A stretch of DNA of 17,630 nucleotides from contig DATKLX010000074.1 of assembly GCA_035542155.1 (NCBI GenBank), forward strand, positions 1 to 17,630, given 5' to 3'. Origin of the DNA: DATKLX01 sp035542155 (lineage in GTDB: Bacteria > Chloroflexota > Anaerolineae > Anaerolineales > Anaerolineaceae). Each line of letters starts with the position of its first letter. Within the stretch, counting starts at the first letter, position 1. The notes below the pieces were generated by a model. That model was not told the DNA's origin, ran no database searches, and was given only the letters and a program-made list of their open reading frames with translations. The position numbers and the translations under genes were made by a program. Below, one piece after another: positions 1 through 7,209 of this stretch.

Positions 1-2
1 GC

Positions 3-128
3 CTCTCCTCGGATCGGGATGGCCCGTATTGGCTGCTGCGGGGAATTTCCGCGGTGATTGTCACAACAATGACCCTCTCGTTTGTTTTTTTGCATCCTTT
101 TCCTTTTGGGGAGGATACTTATGGGTAA
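3..128 (+). CDS. Possible 3' end of a rightward gene, C-terminal membrane segment
   Basis: An open frame enters from the left edge and ends at TAA 126-128. It encodes about 41 residues with a hydrophobic stretch (WLLRGISAVIVTTMTLSFVF) and the C-terminus FGEDTYG. That would fit the last transmembrane helix of a membrane protein converging on the M23 gene that ends at 153. The fragment is short and the opposite strand is also open here, so the call is weak. No family is recognised, and sequence to the left of the window would decide it. Confidence 0.3.
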   Translation, partial: LSSDRDGPYWLLRGISAVIVTTMTLSFVFLHPFPFGEDTYG

Positions 129-143
129 TCACCGAGGAAATTC
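43..143. repeat. Spaced inverted repeat, 17-bp arms
   Basis: The left arm GAATTTCCGCGGTGATT (43-59) and the right arm AATCACCGAGGAAATTC (127-143) are reverse complements with one mismatch in 17. They are separated by 67 bp that include a T-rich stretch. The structure lies just past the 3' end of the leftward M23 gene (stop at 153). It could be a transcript-end structure between converging genes, paired protein-binding sites or the remnant of a small mobile element. There is no U-run placed as in a standard intrinsic terminator. Confidence 0.5.
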
Positions 144-152
144 AATGGCCAC

Positions 153-1292
153 TCATTTCGTAGGGGTAAGCCTGAACATGAAATCTTTGGGATTGGGAGT
201 GGGGGGCAAGGCCGTTTTGAAGTGATTCTTTCCGGCGAAAGTGAAGTAGCTGATCCGTCCAGGGAGGATTTCGATGGGCTGGCTCAACAGGCCGCCCTCA
301 TAGCTGAGGCTGACCTTATATTTCCCCGCGGGCAGATCGCTGAGGACCAGGTTTTCATTGTAGTAGGGGTCGCTGTTTATCGCAGAAGGCCCATAGGTGC
401 GCACGACCCAAAAGGTGCCGGTCTCAACGGCGGTCACGGTGACTTCTTTGCTATGGAGTAAGAGGCCGTCAGGGCCTATGAGACGGCCAACGAGGACGCC
501 CCAACCCTGGGGGGGAGCCAGCCAGAGCTCAGGATTCAGGGTATGGAGGAACTCGTTCGAGCCGATGCGGACTTCGAAATGCAGGTGCGGGCCGGTGGTG
601 CGGCCGGTATCGCCGACCAACCCTAACTGGTCGTGGGTGTTGACCCGCTGCCCGACGACCACATCCACCCGGGACATGTGGGCGTAAATCGTATAGAGGC
701 GCTCTCCATTGTAGCCAAAGTCGTGCCGGATGGATACTGCTATTCCGTAGGGGTCCTTGGGGCTGGGCGAGCCGGTGAATAACCCCCAGCCGGCCCAGAC
801 CACTTTACCCGGAGCAGCGGCGAGCACCGGCGTGCCTGCGGGGGCGTCGATATCGACTCCGGTGTGAACGATGTTGTCCGTCCCGGGGAAAATACCGCCG
901 TAGCGGTAATCCGCCAGGGGCCAGTTGACCTCATCCGCAGCGATGGGGCGGACGAAGTAAAAATGGTCGTAGGGCCCCGCTGCCCAGGGGACATCATACA
1001 GAGGAGGGCGCCAGGCGGATTTTGGCGAAAGCCCCGGGGTGGGGAAAACAAAGCGCAGCGAATCTGTGTTTGGCGGAAGAGGAGTAGCCTCAGCCCCTGC
1101 TTCTATCGAGGCCATAGCATCCGGGCCATCTGCCGGTTGGGTGAGGTCCTCGACGGTGGGGGTGACGGTTCCACCGGGGAGCCGAGCCGGCTGGAGTGCG
1201 CTAATTTGGCTCAACGCCGTGCAGGAAGCGAGGGTCAGTGCCAGCCCAAGCAGGGGGATCCTGCACCGGCAGAACAGGCGAGAAAGGGTCAT
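153..1292 (-). CDS. M23 (LytM-type) peptidase lipoprotein with C-terminal beta-sandwich domain
   Basis: A 379-aa lipoprotein predicted to act on peptidoglycan or in its remodelling at the cell surface. Residues 1-24 form a signal peptide with lipobox LASC (lipidated Cys24), followed by a Pro/Thr/Ala-rich linker to about residue 80. The M23 domain spans roughly 130-250 and keeps all key residues: H143 and D147 (HTGVD), H205 (YAHMS), and H236 and H238 (HLHFE). It should therefore be a competent zinc peptidase rather than a degenerate LytM regulator. Residues about 262-352 look like a carboxypeptidase-regulatory-like beta sandwich (LPAGKYKVSLSYEG). The start ATG (1292-1290) overlaps the stop of the upstream 642-aa gene as ATGA and no Shine-Dalgarno is visible, so translation is probably coupled. 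The exact substrate cannot be inferred. Confidence 0.9.
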   Translation of the reverse strand: MTLSRLFCRCRIPLLGLALTLASCTALSQISALQPARLPGGTVTPTVEDLTQPADGPDAMASIEAGAEATPLPPNTDSLRFVFPTPGLSPKSAWRPPLYDVPWAAGPYDHFYFVRPIAADEVNWPLADYRYGGIFPGTDNIVHTGVDIDAPAGTPVLAAAPGKVVWAGWGLFTGSPSPKDPYGIAVSIRHDFGYNGERLYTIYAHMSRVDVVVGQRVNTHDQLGLVGDTGRTTGPHLHFEVRIGSNEFLHTLNPELWLAPPQGWGVLVGRLIGPDGLLLHSKEVTVTAVETGTFWVVRTYGPSAINSDPYYNENLVLSDLPAGKYKVSLSYEGGLLSQPIEILPGRISYFTFAGKNHFKTALPPTPNPKDFMFRLTPTK

Positions 1293-3217
1293 GGAGCGGA
1301 GCCGGAAGGGATAGGGGTCCAGGTGGGCCGGCGGGTGGGGGTCACTGAAGGGGTAACCGTGTTGGTGGGCACGCGGGTCCGGTACCAGGTCGGGATCCTG
1401 GTCGGCGTCGAGGTCGAGGTCTGGATCGGCGTGGGGGTGATCATGATCTCGCGGGGATATATTTCGAGGATGGCCGACTGCCAGTCCAGGCCATCCGGGA
1501 CGTAGAACTCGTTGTAGAGAGTCCCGGGATAAAAAGTCCGCCAGTTGACCAGGGCGGGTTGGCGCTGCCAGCCGAAGCGCGATGCCAGATCGGTGAAGTC
1601 CAGCCAGTAGCCGGCCGGGGCCGACGATGCCAGCAGCCCCCCCTGTTCGTAGGCGAGGGTGTTGCCGCTGCTGCGAGCGTTTAAATCCCAGGAAAGCTGA
1701 CTGACCGGCTTCCCCTGGGAGCCGTCCTGAAATCGGGTTTTAATGTAGACCCGCCAGTAAGTCTGCCCGCCGTGATCCTCGCGGACCAGAATAATCCAGC
1801 CGGCGCTCATAGGGGAGGGGTTGAAGGCGAAGGCGCGGCCGGTGTAGAGCCAGTCGTTGCCCATCCCGGGTGAGAGCGGGGCGGTGAGGGGGACATAGGC
1901 GTTTTCAAGACTGGCGAGGAAGTCCCAGCCGAGCTCACTGGCTACCCGGCGGCGCAACGCGCGGAAGGCTTCGTCGACGGAATCCTGGAGATAGGGGTAA
2001 GGCGCTGACACATCCTCCAGCGAAACGACGCTGCGCCGGTTGGCAGGGCCATCCTGGGGAGGCGTGAGAATGGTCTTAAAGACGGGAGTGGACACGGCTC
2101 TCGCCGCCTGCGCCAGAGGGGAAGGAAGATCTGTTGGGAAGGTCCCCCCTTTCCAATCCAGGCCGTGGATGGCACCCGGAAGGGTCACCGGGGGGAGCAG
2201 GAGGGTATCGCCATTGACCGGGTAGGCGGTCAGGTAACTGGTATATGGATCGGGAACGTGGGCGACAAACCAGGACCCCGAGGGGCTCCAGGCTGCCCAA
2301 TCCCCACTGCCAACCCGCGCGGCGAGCTGATTGGGATGGGTTGGGTCCCAGCGCATGATGGAGGATTGGCCGGAAACCGAGGAAACCCAGGCGAGGCTGC
2401 TGCCGTCGGGCGACCAGATTGGATGGTCTTCCGAAGATTGGGGGCTGCGGCTGATGTCGACGAAGCGCTCATCGACGTTGTCGAGATCGGCCATCCAGAT
2501 CTCGTTATCGCCGCTGCGATTGGAGACGAAAGCGATCTTGCGGCCCACCCCGGGGGCCCAGGCGGGAGAAAAGTCGGCGGCTTTGTCCTGGGTGAGGCGA
2601 ATGGGTGGCTGGGAGCGGTCGGTGATGGAGAGCAGATAAATCTCGAGGTTGTTCTCGACGTAGGTCTCATAGGCCAGCCAGGTGCCATCTGGCGACCAGG
2701 AGGGCGCGCCATCATATTCGGGTGTATCGGTGACCTGGACTGTCTGGCCGCTGGTCAGATCGAGAATGTACAGATCCCAGTAGCCGTTGCGGCGAGAGCT
2801 GTAGGCGATCCGCGAGCCATCCGGGCTGATCGCGGGGGTCTGGTCATCCCAGGGATTGTCCGTCAGGCGAGTGAGGGGCAGGGTCTGGGGCTGGTAGGCA
2901 AACAGGTGGGCGAAGCCGTTATCGTTCAGGGAAAGGACCATCCAACCTTCCGAGATGGGTCCCAGGGCAATTGGGGCCTGGGTCGGTTCCTGGGGGGCAG
3001 GAGCGACTTCTGTTTCAGTGAGGGTGATGGTTGGGGTGGGGCTGGGGAGATCCGTCGCTGTGGGGGCGAAACCAGCGGGCTCAGTGCTGGATGCGGATTG
3101 GACCTGGGGGTGGATGGTCGGCCAGGCGAGGGCAAAGACGACGATCACCTGGATGATGAGGAGCAGCAACACGCTGCGCATCGAAAAGGTGATCTGAGGG
3201 GGATTGCGACTACTCAT
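1289..3217 (-). CDS. Membrane-anchored TolB-like beta-propeller (PD40/WD40-like) protein
   Basis: A 642-aa protein, probably anchored by one N-terminal helix (about 14-32, LLLLIIQVIVVFALAW) with the rest outside the cytoplasm. A Pro/Thr-rich linker covers about 46-84. A TolB-type propeller follows with repeated SPDG motifs at about 131, 175, 269 and 311 (ISPDGSRIAY, WSPDGTWLAY, WSPDGSSLAW, WSPSGSWFVA). Residues about 400-590 form a second globular region that I do not recognise. The C-terminus (about 594-638) is a Thr/Pro-rich low-complexity tail. Propellers of this kind usually bind proteins or ligands; no catalytic role is evident. The gene has a good promoter and a leader hairpin upstream, and it ends in a 4-bp overlap with the M23 lipoprotein gene, suggesting a two-gene envelope operon. 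It is not the Tol-Pal TolB itself; no other tol genes are nearby. Confidence 0.85.
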   Translation of the reverse strand: MSSRNPPQITFSMRSVLLLLIIQVIVVFALAWPTIHPQVQSASSTEPAGFAPTATDLPSPTPTITLTETEVAPAPQEPTQAPIALGPISEGWMVLSLNDNGFAHLFAYQPQTLPLTRLTDNPWDDQTPAISPDGSRIAYSSRRNGYWDLYILDLTSGQTVQVTDTPEYDGAPSWSPDGTWLAYETYVENNLEIYLLSITDRSQPPIRLTQDKAADFSPAWAPGVGRKIAFVSNRSGDNEIWMADLDNVDERFVDISRSPQSSEDHPIWSPDGSSLAWVSSVSGQSSIMRWDPTHPNQLAARVGSGDWAAWSPSGSWFVAHVPDPYTSYLTAYPVNGDTLLLPPVTLPGAIHGLDWKGGTFPTDLPSPLAQAARAVSTPVFKTILTPPQDGPANRRSVVSLEDVSAPYPYLQDSVDEAFRALRRRVASELGWDFLASLENAYVPLTAPLSPGMGNDWLYTGRAFAFNPSPMSAGWIILVREDHGGQTYWRVYIKTRFQDGSQGKPVSQLSWDLNARSSGNTLAYEQGGLLASSAPAGYWLDFTDLASRFGWQRQPALVNWRTFYPGTLYNEFYVPDGLDWQSAILEIYPREIMITPTPIQTSTSTPTRIPTWYRTRVPTNTVTPSVTPTRRPTWTPIPSGSAP

Positions 3218-3229
3218 GGGCGACTTGTT

Positions 3230-3268
3230 TCCACCAGAAAGTGCTAGTGATCATGAAAGTCTGGTGGA
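3230..3268 (-). promoter_or_regulatory. Leader hairpin before the TolB-like gene
   Basis: The arms 3230-3238 (TCCACCAGA on the plus strand) and 3260-3268 (TCTGGTGGA) are perfect 9-bp complements around a 21-nt loop. On the leftward transcript the hairpin sits 12 nt upstream of the ATG at 3217. The arm nearer the start contains GGTGG, the only Shine-Dalgarno-like sequence there, so folding could mask ribosome access. Regulation is inference. Confidence 0.45.
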
Positions 3269-3317
3269 GCAATTTGGTACCCTTCTGCTCATTTGACCTC
3301 TCCGTACAGCTTGGGTC

Positions 3318-3346
3318 ATTGTAGCATCATCCCCAGGGTCAGTCAA
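3318..3346 (-). promoter_or_regulatory. Sigma70-like promoter for the TolB-like/M23 operon
   Basis: On the minus strand, TTGACT (3346-3341) and TACAAT (3323-3318) are separated by exactly 17 bp; each hexamer matches consensus at five of six positions. The predicted transcription start is near 3311, giving a leader of about 94 nt that contains the hairpin at 3230-3268. It lies in the 203-bp gap between two leftward gene groups, where a promoter would be expected. Confidence 0.65.
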
Positions 3347-3420
3347 CCAGCTTTCAATATTGTGAGTTACAAGGAACGTGCCAAGAAAAAAACCGGATCG
3401 ACAAAGAGGAAATCGATGAT

Positions 3421-4236
3421 TTATGGCAGATCAGGTTTCCAGTAGACCTTTGATGCGGTGAGCAGGTCAAGAGGGGAAATGGGTTGGAAATGGGCGGAGA
3501 CGCGCCACTGGCAGTAGGCGGCGATCTCGGCCGGGGAGGCGTCGGCGGTGTAATGGGCCATGGAGGGAAATTCCACATTGCCAGGCCCCAGGCGAATTTC
3601 GAGATGGAGGTGGTCGTTCACGGAGCGGCCCGTGGTGCCCACTTCGCCCAGCGGCAGGCCGCAGCCAACCTCCTGCCCGGGTAGAACCAGCGGAGGCCGA
3701 TTCAGGTGGGCGTAGAGAACGTATATAGCGGGATGAGACGTGTCCCAGGTTGACGGCATGGACAGATAGGGGCAGGTGAGGTGCAGGCCGGAGGGATCGG
3801 GGGTGGGGAGCGGTGTGGACGGGAAAAAGGTTTGCAAACCGGCGGGCAAGGCATCCAGGGACGTGCGAACGATCAGCATGTTGCCGAACGGTGGGCGATC
3901 GAGTGTGACCGCGGCAACCTGACCGGCGAGCAGAGAGTGGATCGGCAAGCCGCGCATCGTGGTGAGACCTGCGAAATGGTAGAAGCCAAGGTCGATCGCA
4001 GGATGGCCATCGTCGAGACCGGGGTGGGCGGGCCGGTACGGGTTGGAGACGATCTGGGCGAGTTCGGACAGGCCGACCTCCGCGAGAGGGGAGCAGACCT
4101 GAAATGGATGTGGTGAGGTGGGGGAGGGCCCTGGAGGAGCCGGGGGGATAGTCGGGACGACGAGCGAAGGCAGCGTTGAGGTTGTAATGAACGAAAGGGG
4201 TGTGGCGGTTGCGGGCGGCGGAGGGGGATAGACCAC
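3421..4236 (-). CDS. M23-family peptidase-like lipoprotein; 5' end uncertain
   Basis: The first ordinary in-frame start is GTG at 4236, giving 271 aa. This starts too late, because the same frame upstream encodes a lipoprotein signal ending LVAVFLLAAC-SSPPEV (Cys codon 4254-4252), with no ATG, GTG or TTG ahead of it. The protein has a Pro-rich linker (about 1-45) and then a LytM-like domain with H78 and D82 (HPAIDL), H177 (LYAHLN) and H209/H211 (DHLHLE), so the zinc and catalytic ligands appear complete. An insertion with two cysteines lies between the first and second motifs. It is probably a surface-anchored peptidoglycan hydrolase. It follows the small 126-aa gene with essentially no gap, and the start region is described separately. 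Confidence 0.8.
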   Translation of the reverse strand: MVYPPPPPATATPLSFITTSTLPSLVVPTIPPAPPGPSPTSPHPFQVCSPLAEVGLSELAQIVSNPYRPAHPGLDDGHPAIDLGFYHFAGLTTMRGLPIHSLLAGQVAAVTLDRPPFGNMLIVRTSLDALPAGLQTFFPSTPLPTPDPSGLHLTCPYLSMPSTWDTSHPAIYVLYAHLNRPPLVLPGQEVGCGLPLGEVGTTGRSVNDHLHLEIRLGPGNVEFPSMAHYTADASPAEIAAYCQWRVSAHFQPISPLDLLTASKVYWKPDLP

Positions 4237-4347
4237 CTCAGGCGGGGAGGAACAGGCAGCCAGCAGGAAAACCGCGACCAGGCAGATGCAGTGTGCCGGG
4301 CGAGAACCAGGCCTGCCTGCGGGGGAGAGAGATCGGTCAACCGTCAG
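4237..4347 (-). other. Missing 5' end of the M23 lipoprotein gene (signal peptide; CTG start or frameshift)
   Basis: The frame of the M23 gene is open leftward from 4383 and encodes a basic n-region, a hydrophobic core and a lipobox, but has no standard start. There are two readings. (1) A CTG start at 4347-4345 gives a 31-residue signal before Cys32. (2) A TTG start at 4340-4338, overlapping the upstream stop as TTGA, is out of frame by one base. One extra C in the C5 run at 4321-4325 would join it to the lipobox frame. The second mimics the ATGA couplings elsewhere and would mean a sequencing error or a real frameshift. Confidence 0.55.
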
Positions 4348-4717
4348 GGGGGGCCTGGACTTCGTGGATCTCGAAGGGATGGCTCAGCTCGTGGTTCGCA
4401 TCGAGATCGGGGTAGCTGAGACGGCCAAAGAGAGTGTAACGGCCTTCCACCTGCGCCGCGCGGATGTGGAGGGTGACCACCAGCCTGGCAGTGACCAACT
4501 CGATGAGAGAAGCGGAGGCAACCTCATTTCCCTGGGCATCCTCGATGCGCAGGTCAAGGTTGGGGCGCTGCTGGAAGGGGGTGATTTGGACATGAACGCG
4601 AACTCGCCGCCCGTCCGGCCAGGGTTCCGCGCGCAACTCGAGAAGACGGACCTTGGTCGGAGGGAGCTGGCCGGGGCCTTCTAAATCAATGAAATTGAAT
4701 CCTCCAGGGTTATCCAT
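4337..4717 (-). CDS. Small conserved-looking protein of unknown function
   Basis: A 126-aa protein from ATG 4717-4715; the stop is TGA at 4339-4337. I do not recognise the family. No signal peptide or membrane helix is visible. The sequence alternates charged and aliphatic residues in beta-strand-like runs (VRVHVQITP, LDLRIED, ARLVVTLHIRA, GRYTLFGRLSY, PFEIHEV), consistent with one compact beta-sandwich domain. A longer frame from 4909 exists but lies inside the DUF1015 gene, and its extra residues look like out-of-frame coding. The chosen start overlaps the end of DUF1015 by 8 bp (4710-4717), so the two are likely translated together. The M23 lipoprotein gene follows at once. Confidence 0.7.
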   Translation of the reverse strand: MDNPGGFNFIDLEGPGQLPPTKVRLLELRAEPWPDGRRVRVHVQITPFQQRPNLDLRIEDAQGNEVASASLIELVTARLVVTLHIRAAQVEGRYTLFGRLSYPDLDANHELSHPFEIHEVQAPPDG

Positions 4718-6029
4718 CGATCCGGCGGGCTTCCATGTAAAATCGTTTTTCGCGCGCTTCACCCATCGAGAAGGTCTTGCGGGGGAGGGCGCCGTCGAGG
4801 ATGACGGTTTTAAACAGGTCGCTCTTGTGCATGGACGGCAGGTAGAAGCCAGCGTTTCCCGGCTGTGCGCCCTTGGAGCAGACCACATCTTCGCCATGGA
4901 CGTAATCAATGCGGTCCGCGCCGCCGTCTTTCAGGAAGGCATCCAGGAACGGCTGGAGGGTGCCGACGGGAAGATTGGAAGCAGGATGGGTGATCTCCAG
5001 GACGCCAAACTCGTTGGGGTGAATAAAGCCGATCCGTTGAGCGGGGCCGGTCTGGCAGTCGACCCGCGAGACCATCTCCTCGCGTGAGGTAACAATCTGG
5101 TAGCGGACCTGCCCCTGGAAATGGGCTTTGGCCGCGGCGAAGGCATTTTTTTTCAGATCGAAGAGAACGCGGTGGATGGACTCGAACTCCAGGCCTTCGT
5201 CATGGACGTTTTCGATCTCCACCAGGGCATAGCGGGCGGGGTGATCCAGGCCGACTTCCGGCTTGATCTTCTCCCACACTGCTTTCGCGGTGGCGAGGGA
5301 GTGGTTGCCGTCACCCATGGCGAAAAGGAGCACAGGCTGCTCGCCGCTGACGGCATATTTTTGCTGGAAATGGGCGGGCTCGGCCAGGTTTTCGAGGGCG
5401 CGGATGATACCCAGTTCGATGGCTGGGTCGTTGACGCCAAAGCCTCGGAGGTGGCCGCTGCCGAGCATCAGATCGAAATCATAAAGAGGCTGGAGGGATA
5501 TTTTTTGGGCGGTGAGAGGCTCGATCACGCTGCGTTGGGGGTCGTCGATGAGGACGAGGATATGGGGGAGCTCGAGGCAGGCGCCCTCGCGGATCTTCAT
5601 ACGGGGTGGAAGGCGCTCGACGATGGTGCCTTCGGTAGCGCGGATCAAGGAGGTCGATCCTTTCGTATAGTCATAGCGCTCCAGATCCAGGGCGAGAACC
5701 AAACCCCGCCGGGTTTTACCATCCACCATGCGCTCTACGTAAATAAACCCATCCCGCGGCTCAAGCAGTCCACCGTCCAGATAGGAATGCATGGTCGCCT
5801 GGATGGAATGGATGGGCTGTTTTTCTTCGCCGGTCCCCAGAAAAACTTCAGGGAGGATGAGGTGGTAGGTGGAAGGGTTCGATCCGACCAGTTTTTCCAC
5901 CTGGTACCAGTATTCTGGCTGGGAGGTAAACTGGTCACAGGCGATCACAGCCCAGCGGGTAAGGTCGATGCCAGGACGAGGGAGGTATACCCGTGGGATC
6001 TGGACGCCGATCGAGGGAAAACTAATCAT
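4710..6029 (-). CDS. DUF1015 family protein
   Basis: A 439-aa cytoplasmic protein of the DUF1015 family, whose biochemical role is not established. Family landmarks are present: an N-terminal AVIACDQFTSQPEYW (27-41), RATEGTIVERLPPRMKIREG (130-149), ELPHILVLIDDP (153-164), the conserved MGDGNHSLATAK (238-249) and a C-terminal PRKTFSMGEAREKRFY segment (416-431). The length is close to what I expect for the family. ATG 6029 is chosen over an in-frame TTG at 6044 because a Shine-Dalgarno GAGGAG (6042-6037) sits 7 nt ahead of the ATG and would overlap the region just after the TTG. It begins a tightly packed three-gene group with the 126-aa protein and the M23 lipoprotein. Confidence 0.9.
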   Translation of the reverse strand: MISFPSIGVQIPRVYLPRPGIDLTRWAVIACDQFTSQPEYWYQVEKLVGSNPSTYHLILPEVFLGTGEEKQPIHSIQATMHSYLDGGLLEPRDGFIYVERMVDGKTRRGLVLALDLERYDYTKGSTSLIRATEGTIVERLPPRMKIREGACLELPHILVLIDDPQRSVIEPLTAQKISLQPLYDFDLMLGSGHLRGFGVNDPAIELGIIRALENLAEPAHFQQKYAVSGEQPVLLFAMGDGNHSLATAKAVWEKIKPEVGLDHPARYALVEIENVHDEGLEFESIHRVLFDLKKNAFAAAKAHFQGQVRYQIVTSREEMVSRVDCQTGPAQRIGFIHPNEFGVLEITHPASNLPVGTLQPFLDAFLKDGGADRIDYVHGEDVVCSKGAQPGNAGFYLPSMHKSDLFKTVILDGALPRKTFSMGEAREKRFYMEARRIDG

Positions 6030-6136
6030 GCGGAAGCTCCTCAAAGGAAGTGATTAGAGAACGGAGATCGGAGAACAGGGAGAGACAGGAACGAAACCCG
6101 TTCACTGTTCGGGGAAGTAATTGGCGCTTTCCCTAT

Positions 6137-6142
6137 ATTATA
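6137..6142 (-). promoter_or_regulatory. Possible -10 element ahead of the DUF1015 gene
   Basis: A perfect TATAAT on the minus strand lies in the 116-bp gap between the DegV stop and the DUF1015 start, about 108 nt before the ATG. No convincing -35 hexamer is found 16-18 bp upstream, so the DUF1015 gene may instead be read through from the DegV gene. Confidence 0.25.
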
Positions 6143-6145
6143 AAC

Positions 6146-6994
6146 CTACGTACCGGCTAAGTAGGCGATGCCGAGGGTTCCGGGGCCGGTGTGGGTGCCG
6201 ATGGCGGGGCTGAGCTCAGCCAGGATACATTCGACAGGTTCGAAGCGCTCCTGGACCAGCTTCATCACGCTGCTGGCGTCTTCAGGGACGTTGGCGTGTA
6301 AGACCGAAAGGCGAACAGGAGTGCGGTCGCTGATGCGCTGTTCGACGATATCTATGAGGCGGTCTAGCGCCTTACGGCGGGTGCGGACGCGCTCGATGGG
6401 TTCGATGCGGCCATCGCGCAGCTCGAGAACCGGCTTGAGATCGAGAGCGGTACCGACGAAGCGCGCAGCGCCACCAATCCGCCCGCCCATGTGCAGGTAC
6501 TTGAGCGTGTCAACCACAAAGTTTACGCCAATATTGGGAAGCAAGCGTCTGACCAGCTCATTGCACTCGGCCAGGTTTGCCCCTTTTTCAATCGCCCGGG
6601 CAATCTCCAATACGACAAAACCCATCGCCATCGAGGTAGAGAGCGTGTCGACGACCTCAATCGGAGCGCCGGGGAACATGGCCCTGGCCTGAATGGCCGA
6701 TTGATAGGTTCCGGAAAGCTTGGAAGAGATCACCAGGGCAAGCACCTCCTGCCCCTGGTCAAGGGCATTCTTGTACAGCTCGTGGAACTTTGCGGGTGAA
6801 GCCTGCGAGGTGGTAGGCATGGTTCTGGAGGTTGAAAGGCGCCGGTAAAATTCGGCCGCCTGGATATCGACGGTATCCTGGAGGTTGTCCGCGTCCCAGA
6901 TAATGAATTGTGGGGCGATCTTGATGTCGTATTGGGCAAGGAGGGCGGGTGGGATGGTCACGGTGCTGTCGGTAATCAGGGCAACTTTCGGCAT
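6146..6994 (-). CDS. DegV family protein (FakB-like fatty-acid-binding protein)
   Basis: A 282-aa cytoplasmic protein. In characterised systems DegV/FakB proteins hold a fatty acid while the kinase FakA phosphorylates it; no FakA-like gene is in this window. Visible landmarks are ITDSTVTIP (7-15), MPTTSQASP (59-67), the SSKLSGTYQSA motif (90-100) with Ser94, MGGRIGGAARFVG (169-181) and the C-terminal GTHTGPGTLGIAYL (266-279) that lines the lipid pocket. The length is normal for the family. The ATG at 6994 is supported by AGGAG at 7005-7001, 6 nt ahead. It is the first gene of the leftward set and is divergent from the GT39-like gene. Ligand specificity cannot be read from sequence. Confidence 0.93.
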   Translation of the reverse strand: MPKVALITDSTVTIPPALLAQYDIKIAPQFIIWDADNLQDTVDIQAAEFYRRLSTSRTMPTTSQASPAKFHELYKNALDQGQEVLALVISSKLSGTYQSAIQARAMFPGAPIEVVDTLSTSMAMGFVVLEIARAIEKGANLAECNELVRRLLPNIGVNFVVDTLKYLHMGGRIGGAARFVGTALDLKPVLELRDGRIEPIERVRTRRKALDRLIDIVEQRISDRTPVRLSVLHANVPEDASSVMKLVQERFEPVECILAELSPAIGTHTGPGTLGIAYLAGT

Positions 6995-7209
6995 TCAGAA
7001 CTCCTGTATGAGGGGATAGTCGGAAAAGGTCTGTCACCCGGCGACCATGGGTTCAGGAATTATAACCCTATGCTTTCGAGGAAGTTTCATGAAAAGGAAA
7101 AGGCTGCCTCTCCACACAGAAATAGCTCAAATGATCCCTCCTGCCTGTTCAAATTCCTGTTTTGTACTTATCATTGAATTTTAGATGATATTTGCCAAAC
7201 GAGATTTCA
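6995..7209. promoter_or_regulatory. Divergent intergenic region between the DegV and GT39-like genes
   Basis: This 215-bp region is clearly more AT-rich than its surroundings and separates divergently read genes, so it must hold promoters for both. On the minus strand a perfect TATAAT lies at 7064-7059 with only a poor -35 match (AAACTT at 7087-7082, 17-bp spacing). It would give a leader of about 57 nt for the DegV gene. On the plus strand TTGTAC (7162-7167) is a possible -35, but no good -10 follows. No RNA gene or hairpin of note was seen. Confidence 0.4.

Noticed and set aside
121..225. A 34-codon rightward frame from ATG 121 with a good GGGGAGG ahead
   Set aside because: It is short and mostly antisense to the M23 3' end, with no recognisable sequence. 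The Shine-Dalgarno match could be chance or part of the inverted-repeat centre.
864..1505. A 213-codon rightward frame with repeated VGV/VGVEVEV pattern
   Set aside because: The pattern is the antisense of the Thr/Pro-rich tail codons of the TolB-like protein, so the repeat is explained by that coding sequence.
2165..3247. A 360-codon rightward open frame opposite the TolB-like gene
   Set aside because: It is antisense to a gene with clear PD40 repeats, its translation is Gly-rich low complexity, and no ribosome-binding site is seen.
4718..4909. A 64-residue N-terminal extension of the 126-aa protein
   Set aside because: The extension lies entirely inside the DUF1015 coding region, its residues look out-of-frame (Ser/Pro/Arg-rich), and an ATG at the DUF1015 end gives a natural overlap start.
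5121..6053. A 310-codon rightward open frame opposite the DUF1015 gene
   Set aside because: It is antisense to conserved DUF1015 motifs and has no family resemblance; a typical GC-rich shadow.
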